Shown piece by piece: positions 11,885 to 24,480 of a stretch of 64,000 nt of DNA (the first letter of the stretch is position 1; each line of letters starts with the position of its first letter). Made by a program: the position numbers and the translations under genes. A model generated the notes under the pieces. The model was not told the origin of the DNA. It saw only the letters and a program-made list of their open reading frames with translations, and ran no database searches. Source of the stretch: Ricinus communis (Eukaryota > Streptophyta > Magnoliopsida > Malpighiales > Euphorbiaceae); assembly GCF_019578655.1 (NCBI RefSeq), contig NC_063258.1, positions 6,555,283 to 6,619,282 on the forward strand. The letters run 5' to 3'.

Positions 11885-12280
11885 CCCATATTAATAAAAT
11901 TATGCTTTTAATCCTTATTCCAAAATAAATTTTCAATTTAATCCTGACACATAATTAATTTAATTAATCAATTTGCTAAATATTTTCCAATTAAAATTTA
12001 CACCATTAGCTAATTAAAATGTCATTTTTCCAATAATTATTTTATAAAATATTCTTTACTAATTCTTTCATGACTTTCAGTATAGAAATTAATTTATATA
12101 TTCACATCCGATAAAAATTGAACGATAAAAAATATAATCTATTTTCCAAAGAAATAACTTAATTAATTCTTAAAAAATCAAACAAATTAGATATACAAAA
12201 TAGCTCCCTTATTTTGTCTAACATTAAAATTTCATTTAAATCATTCCAATTAAATCAAATAAAAATAAAGTAAAATTAAT

Positions 12281-13560
12281 TTAGCCAAGTTATAAGCTAG
12301 CCAAATTAATTTAACCCATTCGTCCTATTACGTTATAAGCTAGCCAAGTTAGAGTGTCAATTTGCCCCCTCAATGTGCAAACTAAATCTAATTTATCTCA
12401 AATTAACTTTCTTAACCATTTCACCCAAGATATTTGCAAAAATAGCCAATTACATCCCAACATAAGAAATTGTTCTAATGCCCGTCTAAAGGCAAGTGAA
12501 ATGCACTTAAAATATAATTAATTTATTTTTTGATCTTTTTTTTTGCTTTCATGTATACCCATATATACCCATATATAGGCTCATCGCAATGATGATGCTA
12601 ATGATAATGACAATAGAGATGGCTACTAGTGTCGGTGATGGCGATGGCAATGGCGATGGCTATTGACGATGGTATCAGTGGCGAGTGATGAAGATGTAAT
12701 ATGAACAATAGGCTAATGGCAATGACGATGTTGATGGTTATGGTTGTTGGCGATGACAATAATGACAATAGTCGTCATAGTGCTGGAAATGGTGATGCAA
12801 AAAGTTATTGCTTTATGAAGGAGATTGCAATAATAATGGCAACGATGAAGGCAGGCCTGCTAGTATGACTACTTGAATTTTAATGAAATATGAAACAACA
12901 ATTAGTTGAGTTTTAATGAAAGATAAAAAGATTAAAAATCTCCGGTTGAAAATGGTGAAAGAAAGAGGATGAATGTTCTTTCTATTTATATTCTTTATCT
13001 TACAATTTCTTCATAATTGTCATACTTCAACTGATTTTTTTTTTTCTTTTAACTTTTGCATTGGCGCATCTCTCACACCTTTAAATAAGGAGTAAACTGG
13101 CCTATTCAGCAAATGTCTTGGGTGAAGTAGCCATGAAAGTTACTAGGCATGCATGTTGAGTTTAACCAAACTTAGCCTAGTGCTAGACATAATGGGCACA
13201 AGTCCCACCAGATATAAAATTCCTCCCTGATTTGGTCAAAACTTTTTTGGATTAGTTATCCTGTTCTATAATCATTATTATTAAATTTTTAATTAAAACT
13301 TAAAAATTTTATAAAAATAATTTTATATTTACTTTACTATTGCTTTCAAAATATAATAAATAAAAATCAAATATTAAAAGTCTTAGTAAGATTTATTTAT
13401 AAATTTAATTTTATAATTAATATAATAATACGAAACTGTACAAATCAAAATTTTTCACAATTTATTTAATAAAATAAAACAAAACTGAACCAACAACGCG
13501 TGTCATATCTCGATTGGTCAGTTCCCTATATTGTGGGTGTTTTCTGCTAGGAAACTGTTT
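12281..13560. other. Spacer with a GAT-rich tract
   Basis: Mostly AT-rich unique-looking sequence. Between about 12580 and 12860 there is a purine-biased stretch built from imperfect GAT/GGC/AAT triplets (gatggcgatggcaatggcga and similar), a cryptic trinucleotide repeat without an intact frame. No gene is supported. Confidence 0.6.
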
Positions 13561-14143
13561 TTTTTCTAGTTACTATCACCGAACAAGAAGGCTTTAGAGA
13601 ATTTCAACGCCTTCACATCCAATGAATCTAAACACTTTTCATTAACCCTTTTTTGTATTGAATCTTCATCTCAGGTTATATCCATTTTACTCTGACATTT
13701 CCCTTTTTCTATTCTTTTATGTACGTATCAATAAATATTGCTACCATGCATAAATGATTATACGAATACACTGATTAGTTAACAAGGGCTGACGATGAGG
13801 GAGAACCAGAAGGAAAGTTAATATTTTTTTCTTTCGAGCAATTACTTTTGAGAGGTTTCGAAATCAAAATCTTCACAGCTCTGAAGACGTAGCAATTCCG
13901 CTATACCCAATTGGCGAAAGGTTATATTTCATTTCTATTTTTTTTCTCTATTTTGTTTTTGTTTTTAATTATCATTTGGGTGTTAGCTTTATTTGAAACG
14001 TGTTTTTCTTTGTAGCCCATTTTGTCAATGTTTTGTGGGTTTTTGGTTTCCTGTTGTTTCTTTAGATTAAGATAGGTGTAATGGCATGATTAGTCACACT
14101 ATGAATGGTTGTAATGAAAAAGTTATAATTAGACTCCAACTTC

Positions 14144-14186
<43 letters not shown>

Positions 14187-15403
14187 GATTACTTTGTTTG
14201 GTAGTTGACTAGCATCTGATGATACTAGCAAATTGGCTTTTCAGGTTATTACTTGGGGTCATGAAATGGTTTTATCTTCTTTATGAAAAGCAATAGAAGA
14301 ATAGAATATGTTTCACATTGGTTTGTGTGGAGATGCATGCAAGGAGGATGTTCAGGATTGTCTAAATTATTTTAACTATATTTTCTATTTAATAGGATTT
14401 TTTTTAAGTTCTAGTTCAGTGATAGAGCGTCTGTCACGTTGGATGTTTTAATACCTTATTACACAAATGATGGCTACCTTCTTTTAATATATAGTCTTTA
14501 CATAGTAGAAAAAGTTTATTAAAGATAGTTTAAAATGGGCAATGCACTTTCCATGGCTGAATGCAGAGCATTTTCACCTTTTTCTCTCTTTATGATTCAA
14601 ATGCTTAATTATTTGACTACTACATTTCAAAATTGAGTTAATTGCAATTCCAGCCAGGCCTCTATTAACTCGAAGTAATGGCTTATAGGACTTTCAGATG
14701 TCATTCCTAACCAACAATTGTCAAATTTAAAGTCTATATTACAAGTTTTGAGTTATGAGTACCACATTCAATCTTGAAATCTAAAAGACTAGGCATTACT
14801 TTTGTATTTGTTCTTATATATATATATGTTTGTATTTGCCTCTAAATAGGGTTCCAACTCGAAGCTCGAGCGTCGCAAGTCTGGAGACGACTCCGATACC
14901 AATTGGGCAACTATTTCGCATATTATATTAGGTTTATCTTTCTGGGCCAATGTAATGCAAATAATCTACACAAAAACTGTATATTAGATCTATAAGGAAA
15001 CCAACTTGTGAAGCATATCCACTTAGCAACTAAACCACCTTTATAGAGTTAGGGCTTCACATTCAACTAAGGAATTTTGGTTGTCTGCTTTTCTGAAAAA
15101 AGTATAAATAGGAGTTTCCTCACCTTCTCCAGTCCAGACACTTCTTTAAAATGTTCTGTCCTGTAACAACATCATCTGCTAAGCTCTGTGCTTGTTTATT
15201 TTAGTCAGTAGTTCTGCTCTTTCCTTTCTTTTTATTATTTTTTTATTTTTTATATTCTATTGCTAACTTTTCCTCTGAATGCCATTTGATTCTGTCACAA
15301 TGTTAGCGTTTTAAAGTAATATGTTATTCCAGGGGGGAATAATTGGAACACAGGATCTCCTGTGTAGAGGAAAGCTATAGCTATTTGCCTTGGAGGAAAA
15401 GAA
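13561..15403 (+). promoter_or_regulatory. Upstream/5' leader region of the sulfate transporter gene
   Basis: About 1.8 kb between the repeat-rich spacer and the start codon at 15404. It probably contains promoter and one or more non-coding leader exons: a donor-like catctcag|gttata lies at about 13674, and an acceptor-like tattccag at about 15332 precedes a 70-bp purine-rich leader to the ATG. A (GA)18 microsatellite occupies 14147-14182. A retroelement-like remnant (gactccgataccaattggg) is seen at about 14889. Leader exon positions are inference. Confidence 0.35.
14147..14182. repeat. (GA)18 microsatellite
   Basis: A perfect dinucleotide run of 36 bp in the upstream region of the sulfate transporter gene. 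GA tracts in plant 5' regions can be leader or promoter elements, but no function is shown here. Confidence 0.95.
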
Positions 15404-18400
15404 ATGGATATCAGTAGCGAGTCATCATCTGGTCGAAATTCTGAAAGCTTGCCTTATGTTCACAAGGTAGGATTGCCTTCTAAACAGAACCTTCTGAAGG
15501 AAATTAGTGCTACGGTAAAGGAAACTCTCTTCTCGGATGACCCTTTACGCCCTTTTAAGGACCAGCCAAGATCAAGAAAGTTTATCCTTGGCCTTCAAAC
15601 TCTTTTCCCCATTCTTGAATGGGGTAGAGACTACAGCTTGGCTAAACTCAAAGGGGACCTTATTTCAGGACTCACCATTGCAAGCCTTTGTATCCCACAG
15701 GTACAGACCTTGCTTGGCCTTAATGTGTAGCTTCTGACTTTTTCGATTGTTCTTTTCCTGTTTTTAATGATGTTAGGATTTGCAAATCAGGATATTGGAT
15801 ATGCACAGCTTGCAAATCTTAAGCCTCAATATGGGTTATGTAAGTAAATTTTCTTCTCAGCATCCCCAAGTGCGCAAGATTTCCTCCTATATATATTCAG
15901 TGGTGAATCCACATAGGCCAATGGCGGCACCTGCCCTTTGGTCCCTGAATTTTTCCCTTATTCAAAATATTCTGGATTTCCCATCTGGCCTGTATTAGTA
16001 TCCGGGGAGGGTCGTCCATTCTGTGCAGTCTTCCCTAATCTTAAGCTTGAAATTTATAATTCCTATTTTACTTTGTACAATACAGACAGTAGCTTTGTTC
16101 CGCCTCTTGTTTATGCATTCATGGGTAGTTCAAAAGATATTGCTATAGGACCAGTGGCAGTGGTGTCCCTCTTGCTTGGAACTCTACTGCAGGATGAGAT
16201 TGATCCTACAAAAGACCCAGTAAACTATCTACGGCTTGCGTTCACAGCTACATTCTTCGCTGGAATTACTCAAGTTACGCTAGGATTTCTCAGGTATGCT
16301 GCTTGTTATTCCTATTGAAGATGACCATGATTATTATTAAGCCTACCCAACTTGTTTCATTGTTTAAACATGGCTTTCAGATTGGGTTTCCTGATTGATT
16401 TCCTATCTCATGCTGCCATTGTTGGGTTTATGGCTGGAGCTGCCATCACTATTGCACTTCAACAACTAAAAGGATTGCTGGGGATAAGTCATTTCACACA
16501 AAAGACTGACATAGTCTCTGTAATGCGCTCCATATGGAGTACGGTGCATCATGGTGTAAGTGATTATGATTGCCAAGGCATCTTCATGTTTTTGTTTAAA
16601 TTTCTTTTCTTGTATAGTAATCTTTGTGTTTGATCTTTTTTTTTTTCAGTGGAACTGGCAGACTGTTGTTATAGGAGTATCATTCTTGGTTTTCCTTTTG
16701 TTGGCCAAGCACATTGTAGGACTTATATTCTTTCAGAATTCAGATTCTACTCGGAACTTCTGTATGGAAAATATTTGAAAACTGATGCTTATATGATGTT
16801 GGGGTGTAGGGAAAGAAGAACAAGAAACTTTTTTGGATATCTGCAATTGCTCCATTGGTCTCAGTGATTCTATCAACTTTTCTTGTTTATATCACTCATG
16901 CTGATAAGCATGGAGTTAAAATTGTAAGTTCTGTTTCGATCAAGATTTCTGCTGTTCTTTTTTTGTGCCAATTTTTCTTGTATACGGAAAACTGAAAATT
17001 ATCTTGATTTGGTTTCAAGGTACATAAGATAAAAAGGGGGGTAAACCCACCATCCCTGGATGAAATATTTTTCACTGGAAAGTACCTTGGAAAAGGCTTC
17101 AGGATTGGTGCAGTTGCTGGCATGATTGCTCTCACGGTGAGATAAAAGATTTCTTGCATATAATATCTGTTTGATCTTGAGCTTGTCAAAAGTAACCTTT
17201 AATTTCTGTCAGTCAATATATGTAAAGTGTTGCTTTTCTTTTCAGGAAGCAGTAGCCATTGGAAGGACATTTGCTGCCATGAAGGACTATCAAATTGATG
17301 GAAACAAGGAAATGGTAGCATTAGGAACCATGAATGTTGTTGGTTCAATGACATCATGTTACGTGACTACAGGTTCCATAAACATACCTTATCCATTTCT
17401 CTTAAAACCGATTGGTCACTAATTCGTTTCTGGTTGCAATACTCTTACAGATATGTTTCTGATCTTCTGGCAGGATCGTTCTCTCGCTCAGCAGTAAACT
17501 TCATGTCAGGCTGCAACACAGCGGTGTCAAACATAGTGATGTCGTTAGTTGTACTATTAACACTGGAATTCATTACTCCACTGTTTAAATACACCCCGAA
17601 CGCTATACTTTCCTCCATTGTCATATCTGCTGTGCTGGGCCTAATTGACATTGAAGCAGTAATTTTGATTTGGAATATTGACAAATTCGATTTCGTTGCC
17701 TGCATGGGAGCCTTCTTTGGTGTTGTGTTTTCTTCTGTTGAGATAGGACTCTTAATCGCGGTAAACATTGTATTCTACATCACACGTTCTGATTTCCTGC
17801 TTGTGATTGTTACTAAATTTTGACAGAAACAGGTCTCAATATCCTTCGCTAAAATCCTGTTACAAGTGACAAGACCAAGGACTGCCATTCTTGGAAAGCT
17901 CCCAAGGACTACTGTTTACAGGAACATTCGACAGTATCCTGAGGCTTCCAAGGTTCAAGGGATTCTGATTGTCAGAGTAGATTCAGCAATTTACTTTTCC
18001 AACTCTAATTATATCAAGGAGAGGTAATTGTTATTTTCGAGTACTTGATTCTCTCTTAATATCCCTCTCTTGTTGCTGGGCTAATAGCAAAGTACGTTAC
18101 ATTTCTTCTGCAGGATTTTGAGATGGCTAACTGACGAGGAAGAGAAGCTCAAAGAAATTAGCCTACCCAGAATCCAGTTTTTAATCGTTGAGATGTCCCG
18201 TAAGCAGTTCCTGAATGCGTCTACTCTTTGTGTCGTACTACTTTTTTCATCGCAATTTAAAACAATCTGAACATTTTCTTTCTACATGTATACTTTTCAC
18301 TGTAATGACTCATTACACCAATCATTTCATATCATTTTCGAAGACTCTCAATGCAAGAGGCCTCATGTACCTGGGCACCCAATGTACCTACTATTTTTTT

Positions 18401-19492
18401 TTTTTTTTAAAAAAAAAAAGAAAAAAAACTGGGTTTTAACTGAACTGTGGGATGTTTGTGTTCTTGCAGCTGTAACTGACATTGACACTAGTGGGATTCA
18501 TGCTTTCAAAGAGTTGCATAATAGTCTTCAGAAGAGAGATGTTCAGGTATGATTCTTATTGCTAAAGTATTAATTTGACTTACAATGTAGCATGCTTTTT
18601 CTAGCTTCCTAAAATGTGATTTCTACAAATTCTGATATCAAGTGAAAGCTAGGAATCGAAAATATGAATAAAGATTGATGTAATTAGGGACTAACTCAAA
18701 AGTGGTATAATAATCAGATAGCTATTAGTAATAATAATTGCTATTGATAAGTAGATAGCTGTTAATTAAATAGCTATTATCTATAGATGCATCCAGTAAA
18801 GATAATTTACATCAATTAATGATGTGACAATACTTAAATAAGATTGATTTTAACTTTAGACATGTAAATAAAAAAAATACTTAAAAATCAATTATTCTAA
18901 TTTGATATCATTAATTAATATAGCTATTATCTAGGATGGTAGCCTAGAAGTTGAATAGCTGTATTAATTAAACGGTAGTTTTTGAGTCATTTATGCCTCA
19001 TATAAGATCATTAATACAACATTTTGGTTGAGTCTCTTATTTGGTTTTTTGAACATTTCACAATGAAAGAGAATTCATATGGTTATTGCCTAATGAGGGT
19101 CGCTATCACTGGCCGCCCTTCTTAACTAATTTTTTTCAAATTTATTTATTGATGATATAGTAAATAGAGAATTTAATTAAAAATTAAATAGATCACAATA
19201 TAATTTAATTAATATAACGGACCCATAAATATATACAAATGATTAAGGAACTATTGTGTTAATGGCTTATAACGCCTATATATAGATTATCATGCTTTGC
19301 ACCTATCGTTTGAAATTTAGAGTAGCATCAAATTAACTAAGCTTCCTGCAGCTTGTTCTAGCAAATCCAGGGCCAGTCGTTGTGGACAAGCTCCATGCGT
19401 CTAGGCTAGCAGAGCTGATAGGAGAGGACAACATCTTTCTCACTGTTTCAGATGCTGTCAATGCATGTGCTCCTAAGTTGGAGGAAGTATGA
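15404..19492 (+). CDS. SULTR1: Group 1 high-affinity sulfate/proton symporter, 13 exons
   Basis: Proton-coupled sulfate transporter of the SLC26/SulP family at the plasma membrane. Exons by splice sites and phase: 15404-15700, 15791-15839, 16086-16293, 16381-16555, 16650-16715, 16810-16923, 17020-17136, 17246-17372, 17474-17760, 17833-18023, 18114-18199, 18470-18546, 19352-19492. They sum to 1935 nt, 644 residues plus stop, the normal family length. Order: cytosolic N-terminus with PYVHKV and [11 protein letters not shown]; the SulP signature around [22 protein letters not shown]; membrane segments through residue ~480; a C-terminal STAS domain (about 510-640) with [14 protein letters not shown], including the conserved Thr (about 579) known in AtSULTR1;2 to control activity. 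The [16 protein letters not shown] and [16 protein letters not shown] blocks fit group 1 better than group 3. I cannot separate 1;1, 1;2 and 1;3. All donors are GT and acceptors AG; no stop interrupts the reading frame. Confidence 0.95.
18391..18428. repeat. Poly(T)/poly(A) tract in sulfate transporter intron 11
   Basis: A T run followed directly by an A run with one G, able to fold back on itself, about 40 bp upstream of the exon 12 acceptor. Length may be unstable or misassembled. Confidence 0.8.
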
Positions 19493-21257
19493 AAGTAATA
19501 TATAACATTACATTTGATTTCCAAGAATTTAAAGGCTTTACAAGAACTGAACCAAGAGTTGATCCCCAAAGAGTAGCATATATTTGGAAGTTGGTGTTCT
19601 AGTTTGATCATTTTTCTGCAACAAAATTGTAAATATCTAGTGTAGAAAACAGGATGGGAATTGCAAGTTTGAAGGAGAACTCGAGGATGCAATGCTTTTT
19701 TCCTTTTCTTTTTTTCTTTTGTTTTCTTTTGGTTGCTGCTATTATAGGTCTAGCCCAAGGAATTTCCATGTGATTACAAAATAATGTTACCTTCTTTTTA
19801 CCTGCAATTCTAGCAAAGAAATTAAAATTAATAATTCTATATTTATAATAAATCAAAATGTAAAATTACATATTAATTATCAAATTATTATTATCATTAT
19901 ATTTTTTGAGCTCGCTCATGGTCCAATTAACAACCAATATTTACAAGCTTAATAAATATATCAAAATTTATTTTAAAATCGGCTCATTTATTAAACTAGC
20001 TCGATGAAGTTCTTATTGAATATCAAACTCAAAGTAGGATATGAAAGACTTAGTTGGTTTACAGCAATACCCCTCTACGCGACTTCAAAGTTATCACACG
20101 TCAGTGTTAGAGAGGAATAGATGGTTTATATTTTGGACAAGGAAGATCAAGATTTTTCCATAATTAAATTCATCACAATCTTTATAAAGATTATTGTGCA
20201 CACATATATGGCAAGTAATTCAAAAATTATTTGATGTAATATTTAAATGATTATTAGGATGATCAATCTAGAGGAAAATATGAATATAAAAGAATCAGGC
20301 TCTCTCTATTATTATCAATCAGCTTTTACCCGCAGCTATTTCAGCCCTCAAATGTAAGCATAAGTTATAGCCAAGAATGCATCAGGCTGTGTTGCAATGC
20401 AGGAATATTAATTACTTTTGTTACATATTTATAACCCATTTCCAGCAAGTAATGGGAATCAATATTTTACAACTAAATAAGAAGATAAAATCAAGAGTTA
20501 TGAAGATAGTAAAATGCACAAAAAAGGGGTTAATATCCTTAATATATATGACTAATGAACAAGGAGATTATAACTCTTTCACAAATATAAATTGTCGGAT
20601 TAGATTCCGACGCTATATTTGGTTTATAAAATAATCAAGATATAGAACAGTTATTCGAGTAAAGAATAATACTTTTTTAGCATAACCATTCCTTAATTTT
20701 GTAGATTTTCTATTCCATTTAAAAGAAAAAAAAATTGCCTATTTTGTATTTTAAAAATATCATATTTTCTTATTTATTTATCTTAAATTCATTTAAAATC
20801 ATCTTTTATTATTTATTATTATCATCCTTCTATTCACCACTACAACCATCACCACCACTATCATAGTGTTTACACATTAATTTGTATGATATTTAATTAT
20901 AATTCTGTTATTGAATAGTTAATGTAAGCTCATGAATGAAAGGGTGGCTTACAAATTATTTAGAAATAGCTTTATAATTACTGTTTTATTCTATATCTAT
21001 ACCATTCCATATAAACCAAACATGGCGCAAGAGTAGTTACCTTAATTTTATTTTTATTATAAATAAATAGAGGGATAAGGAGTATAAAAGAAGTGCTCCA
21101 ATTTCATTCAATAAATTCTAAAAAAAATGAGAAAAAATAATAATTCAAAAATCAAACAATTTGTTTGATCGAATAAATAAATAAATAATTGATAAAACAT
21201 AAAAGAATCAATAATCAATAAAAGAAATAAAAATAATTAAAACCAAAAACTTATTGA
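19493..21257. other. Spacer between sulfate transporter and DnaJ genes
   Basis: Contains the transporter 3' flank (to about 19860), then AT-rich sequence. A block at about 19905-20015 with 'gagctcgctcatgg ... aaactagctcgatgaa' resembles the GAGCTC-rich ends of common plant MITE/hAT-type repeats. The open frame at 20377-20634 shows no recognisable protein. No gene is supported. Confidence 0.55.
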
Positions 21258-21779
21258 CTAGTCTTTGTTATGTTTTTGAGTCCTCATCCGACTAGCCCAA
21301 GAACCCTCCCTTTGAGCCATACGGTTCTTAGACCTTATCTTCAACTCAACAAGCTGATCTCTCCATCTATTTCTTGTAGCTAAAGAATCATTCCTTGATG
21401 CCCTAAAACCTCTTGTCATTCCCATCAACAGCCCATTATCATACTCTTCACGTAACACAGGATCTGACAGTGTCTTATAAGCCTTTTGCACTTGCAGAAA
21501 CATCTCTGTAGACTCTTCCTTGGTCATTGAGTGGCCGTGGCAAACATCAGGATGATATCTCAGAGCCATGTTTCTATAAGCTTTCTTTATCTCTTCTAGG
21601 CTTGATTCTTTAGGGTTCAATGAAAGGACCTTGTACAAGTTGGTATCATTATTAATAATGATGGTACTGGTGGCTTTGCATGAAATCAATTTATGAGGAA
21701 TTTGATGTTGATGTTGATGATGTTTACTAGGGTTTGGAAGAGAAAGAAAGTGCTTAGAACTTGTTAGAGTAATAGCCAT
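21258..21779 (-). CDS. DnaJ20-like plastid J-domain co-chaperone
   Basis: Intronless gene for a 173-residue type III J protein. I chose the ATG at 21779 (MAITLTSSKHF), which gives a basic, Ser/Thr/His-rich plastid-type transit region of about 40 residues; an in-frame ATG at 21860 would add 27 acidic and polar residues that are less like a transit peptide. The J domain spans about residues 47-115: LYKVLSLNPKESS (helix I), KKAYRNMALRYHPDV with the HPD tripeptide at 76-78 that stimulates Hsp70 ATPase, then FLQVQKAYKTLSDP and REEYD. The tail has WRDQLVELKIRSKN and GSWASRMR, matching the C-terminus of the Arabidopsis DnaJ20 (J20) type, which in Arabidopsis targets damaged deoxyxylulose phosphate synthase to Hsp70. 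No neighbour relation is evident. The same role here is inference from similarity. Confidence 0.88.
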   Translation of the reverse strand: MAITLTSSKHFLSLPNPSKHHQHQHQIPHKLISCKATSTIIINNDTNLYKVLSLNPKESSLEEIKKAYRNMALRYHPDVCHGHSMTKEESTEMFLQVQKAYKTLSDPVLREEYDNGLLMGMTRGFRASRNDSLATRNRWRDQLVELKIRSKNRMAQREGSWASRMRTQKHNKD

Positions 21780-22923
21780 ATTTGGGTTTGTTTTGGTGCT
21801 TGCTTCCGCTATACAGATATACATGGCAAAATCATTGTCATTATTACATTTTTGAATCATTTAAGTCATTGTGCTTAATACGGGGATATTTAATTTATTA
21901 GAACCTCTTATTCACCAATAGATTCTTAGTGCATAATGTTGATACCAATATCATATACGTGTTAACTAATTAAAATGTATAAATGTGGGTGCAACAAATA
22001 GTAATATTTTACTAATGAGCTACCTAATCAGTTGCGTAAGCGGCTTATATGTATTCTGATTGTTTTACGAATTAGCAAGAAAAAGATTATATGTATTTTA
22101 AATTTTAATACTACTTTATATATTTCACTGTTCTATAGTAGAGTGTAGTACATCCGAAATAGTTAAAATAAATTCAAATTTTTTAATACTAAATAAACTA
22201 AATTCATAACTACTTAGTCGTGAAATTTAGAAATATTTTGAGAGTACATTAATACCATAATATACATGATTAATTAAATATCAATTTACAAAATTACTAT
22301 TATTCTGATTATCTTAGAATAATATCTATCTTAGAATAATATCAAAAAGTGAAAATTTTAATTCTTCAAATTAAAAAAAAATATAATAAATATAATAATA
22401 ACGTCTACGCAATATGCAATTAAATGACTAGTTAATAATTAATTTTTGAGCTAGCTGATGACCCGCGTTTACAAATATAGGAAACCAAGTCATCAATTCA
22501 TGGGTAAGCTTAATTATTAAATGTAAATTGTAAACTAAGATAAAATTATATTCTAATTAGTTTTATATTGTGGAATAGTTTAACGTATTACAAGAATATA
22601 AGTAAAAGGAGGATATGACTGGTTTTGGTTTTGGATTGATATGAATGTTTGGTTTCTGAAATTGATAAGAAAGGGTGGCTACCGTTGCATCCAAAGCATT
22701 AAACGCGCATTCCATATGGTAAGCATCGAGGCAAATGAGTTTCAATTTTTCATGTCATTGGTCAAAGCATTGTAACAACAATTTGTATTTTTATTTTCCT
22801 TGTCTATCCTTTTCATCTATCAGACATGATTTATAATTAGTTAATAATTAATTGTTGCTTGAACCCTGTTAAGATTAATTAGAGTTCAAAGTGGTAGTGA
22901 ACGGGAAGCTTAATTTTAATTTA
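21780..22923. other. DnaJ upstream region and spacer to the MULE
   Basis: Holds the DnaJ promoter side (left part) and AT-rich sequence up to the MULE terminus. A palindromic cue 'ttatcttagaataatatc' is repeated at about 22309 and 22326. No gene, RNA or clear element is seen. Confidence 0.5.
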
Positions 22924-23060
22924 GGAAAAAGACTCAAATTTGCTCCTAACGTATAATTACTGGTGCGGATTAGCCCTTCAAGTTTGTTTTTTTAGCCAGT
23001 TGCACACAATATCTCACCGAACGGAGTTTTTAAGCCTCTCTTTAGAACGGAGCTGAAGAA
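22924..23060. repeat. MULE left terminal inverted repeat
   Basis: Matches the reverse complement of about 28315-28452 over blocks totalling roughly 130 bp with scattered differences. The outermost bases ggaaaaagactcaaattt also resemble the ends of the 96-bp mini-element at 25128-25223. Confidence 0.85.
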
Positions 23061-24247
23061 TGTTAAGTTCAAAATATATAACCGTTACTAGGACCCATAT
23101 TTAGGAACCAACTTAATAAAAGCGAGACACGTTTGCTAGGCTTCTTTTCCTTATGATATAAAAAATAATTAATGGTGGGAGTTATTGTCCTGTACTAACT
23201 AGGGATTGTAACTTGCTGTAAAGAATCCCAACAACCAACCTAGTGTAACTGTAAGGGCTAAATCGATCGATTGAAGCTCGTTTTTTCTAATCCTAAGACA
23301 TACTGAAATTACTATTCAACTATATAGCAAGAAAGTGAGTTACGGTTGTGTTTAGGTGTATACTGTGTTTGCAAGTTGGAGTTACCAGGTATATTAAAGC
23401 AAAACATGTGGGTCTCATTGTTTTATTCTGTTTTGAAATGTAATTGCTTTTTAATATTATATGTTGAGTTGTCCCCTTCGAAATAATGGTCCTCACGTGG
23501 TGTAAAGTGAGTTAAGTATTGCGATTGCTTTAGCATTGCTTTAATACTTAAGCTATATGTGGTTGTATACACTACGTCTGCTTGCTGTCATAAGAAAATG
23601 ATTTTAAAGTTATTTTTTTATTTTATTTTATGCAAAATGTCCAATGTTGTAAATCTGCGATTTAACTATGGTGGTAGATGGCAATTACATCCAAGAATTG
23701 ATTATCTAGATGGTGATATTGATATACTATATGATTTTGATTCTGACTTCCTATGTCATGTACATATTAAGGATAGATATAGGAATTGCTTGGGTATGCA
23801 AATGTGGAACATATTTTTGTACTTGAACCTGGAAAAGAAATGGAAGATGGATTGTATTTAGTTGAAGATGATGAGGGAATTAGGAGATTTTTGAATTACA
23901 TGAGCAAATACAATTGGGTAGGAGAACTAGATTTCTATGCTGATAACTCCAAAGAATTTCAACCAAATATTATGGGAATTGAATGGAATATTGATATGGA
24001 TGCATCTACTGCAAATATTAACAATGAAATGCCTACACAGAGTAGCTATTTCAATCCAAATAATAGAGCTGATGCTAGTCAACCTGAGTCTATTGTTACT
24101 GAAGAACCTGTTAATAGTACCGGACCTACAAATTATATTAGCAATAAGGAAGAGGATGGTGAAGATGATAGTGCAAACATAAATGAAAATGATGGAAGTA
24201 AAGAATCTAGTGATGAGGAAACTGATCCTGAACAGTCTGTAGAGAGA

Positions 24248-24480
24248 GATGGCGAAAACTCTGGATTTAGCAGTAAAGCCATTTCATGCTTGGAATGACC
24301 TTTGCTAATGCTAATAAGGCTAGACACGCAGTAGCAAACTATGGAGTAGCTCTAGGTGTTAAGCTAAAAATCAATTCAAATGAACCATTTAGACTTAGGG
24401 TTAATGTATAAATGAGGAAAGCTGCCCTTTTGTGCTTTTCATTTCAAAAGATGGCGAAAACTCTAGATTTAGCAGTAAAG
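24248..24480 (+). repeat. 31-bp direct repeat within MULE transposase
   Basis: The stretch gatggcgaaaactctNgatt plus tagcagtaaag occurs at 24248-24278 and again at 24450-24480 with one mismatch. The second copy is the one expected from the transposase (ISKDGENS context). Both sites coincide with places where the reading frame is lost. Confidence 0.85.

Larger units (their letters stand above)
8686..12280 (-). mobile_element. Ty3/gypsy-like LTR, split by a solo LTR and an N gap
   Basis: The left edge is tgtcacgacccc at 8686, abutting interrupted copia coding sequence. Segments 10562-10610 and 11885-12280 match, in reverse complement, the repeat at about 63050-63390: both share 'caaacttacaaatttNcatt', 'cttttaatccttattccaaa' and 'tcattccaattaaaNcaaat'. 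So this is one LTR on the minus strand, interrupted by the 10611-11884 insertion. Without insertion and gap the visible length is about 1.8 kb. The right edge is truncated: roughly 60 bp equivalent to 63028-63085 are missing. Superfamily placement rests on the LTR style only, as no internal coding region is attached. Confidence 0.7.

Noticed and set aside
14881..14890. GGAGAC core resembling a sulfur-responsive element upstream of the sulfate transporter
   Set aside because: The five-base core is expected by chance and this one sits in a retroelement-like remnant.
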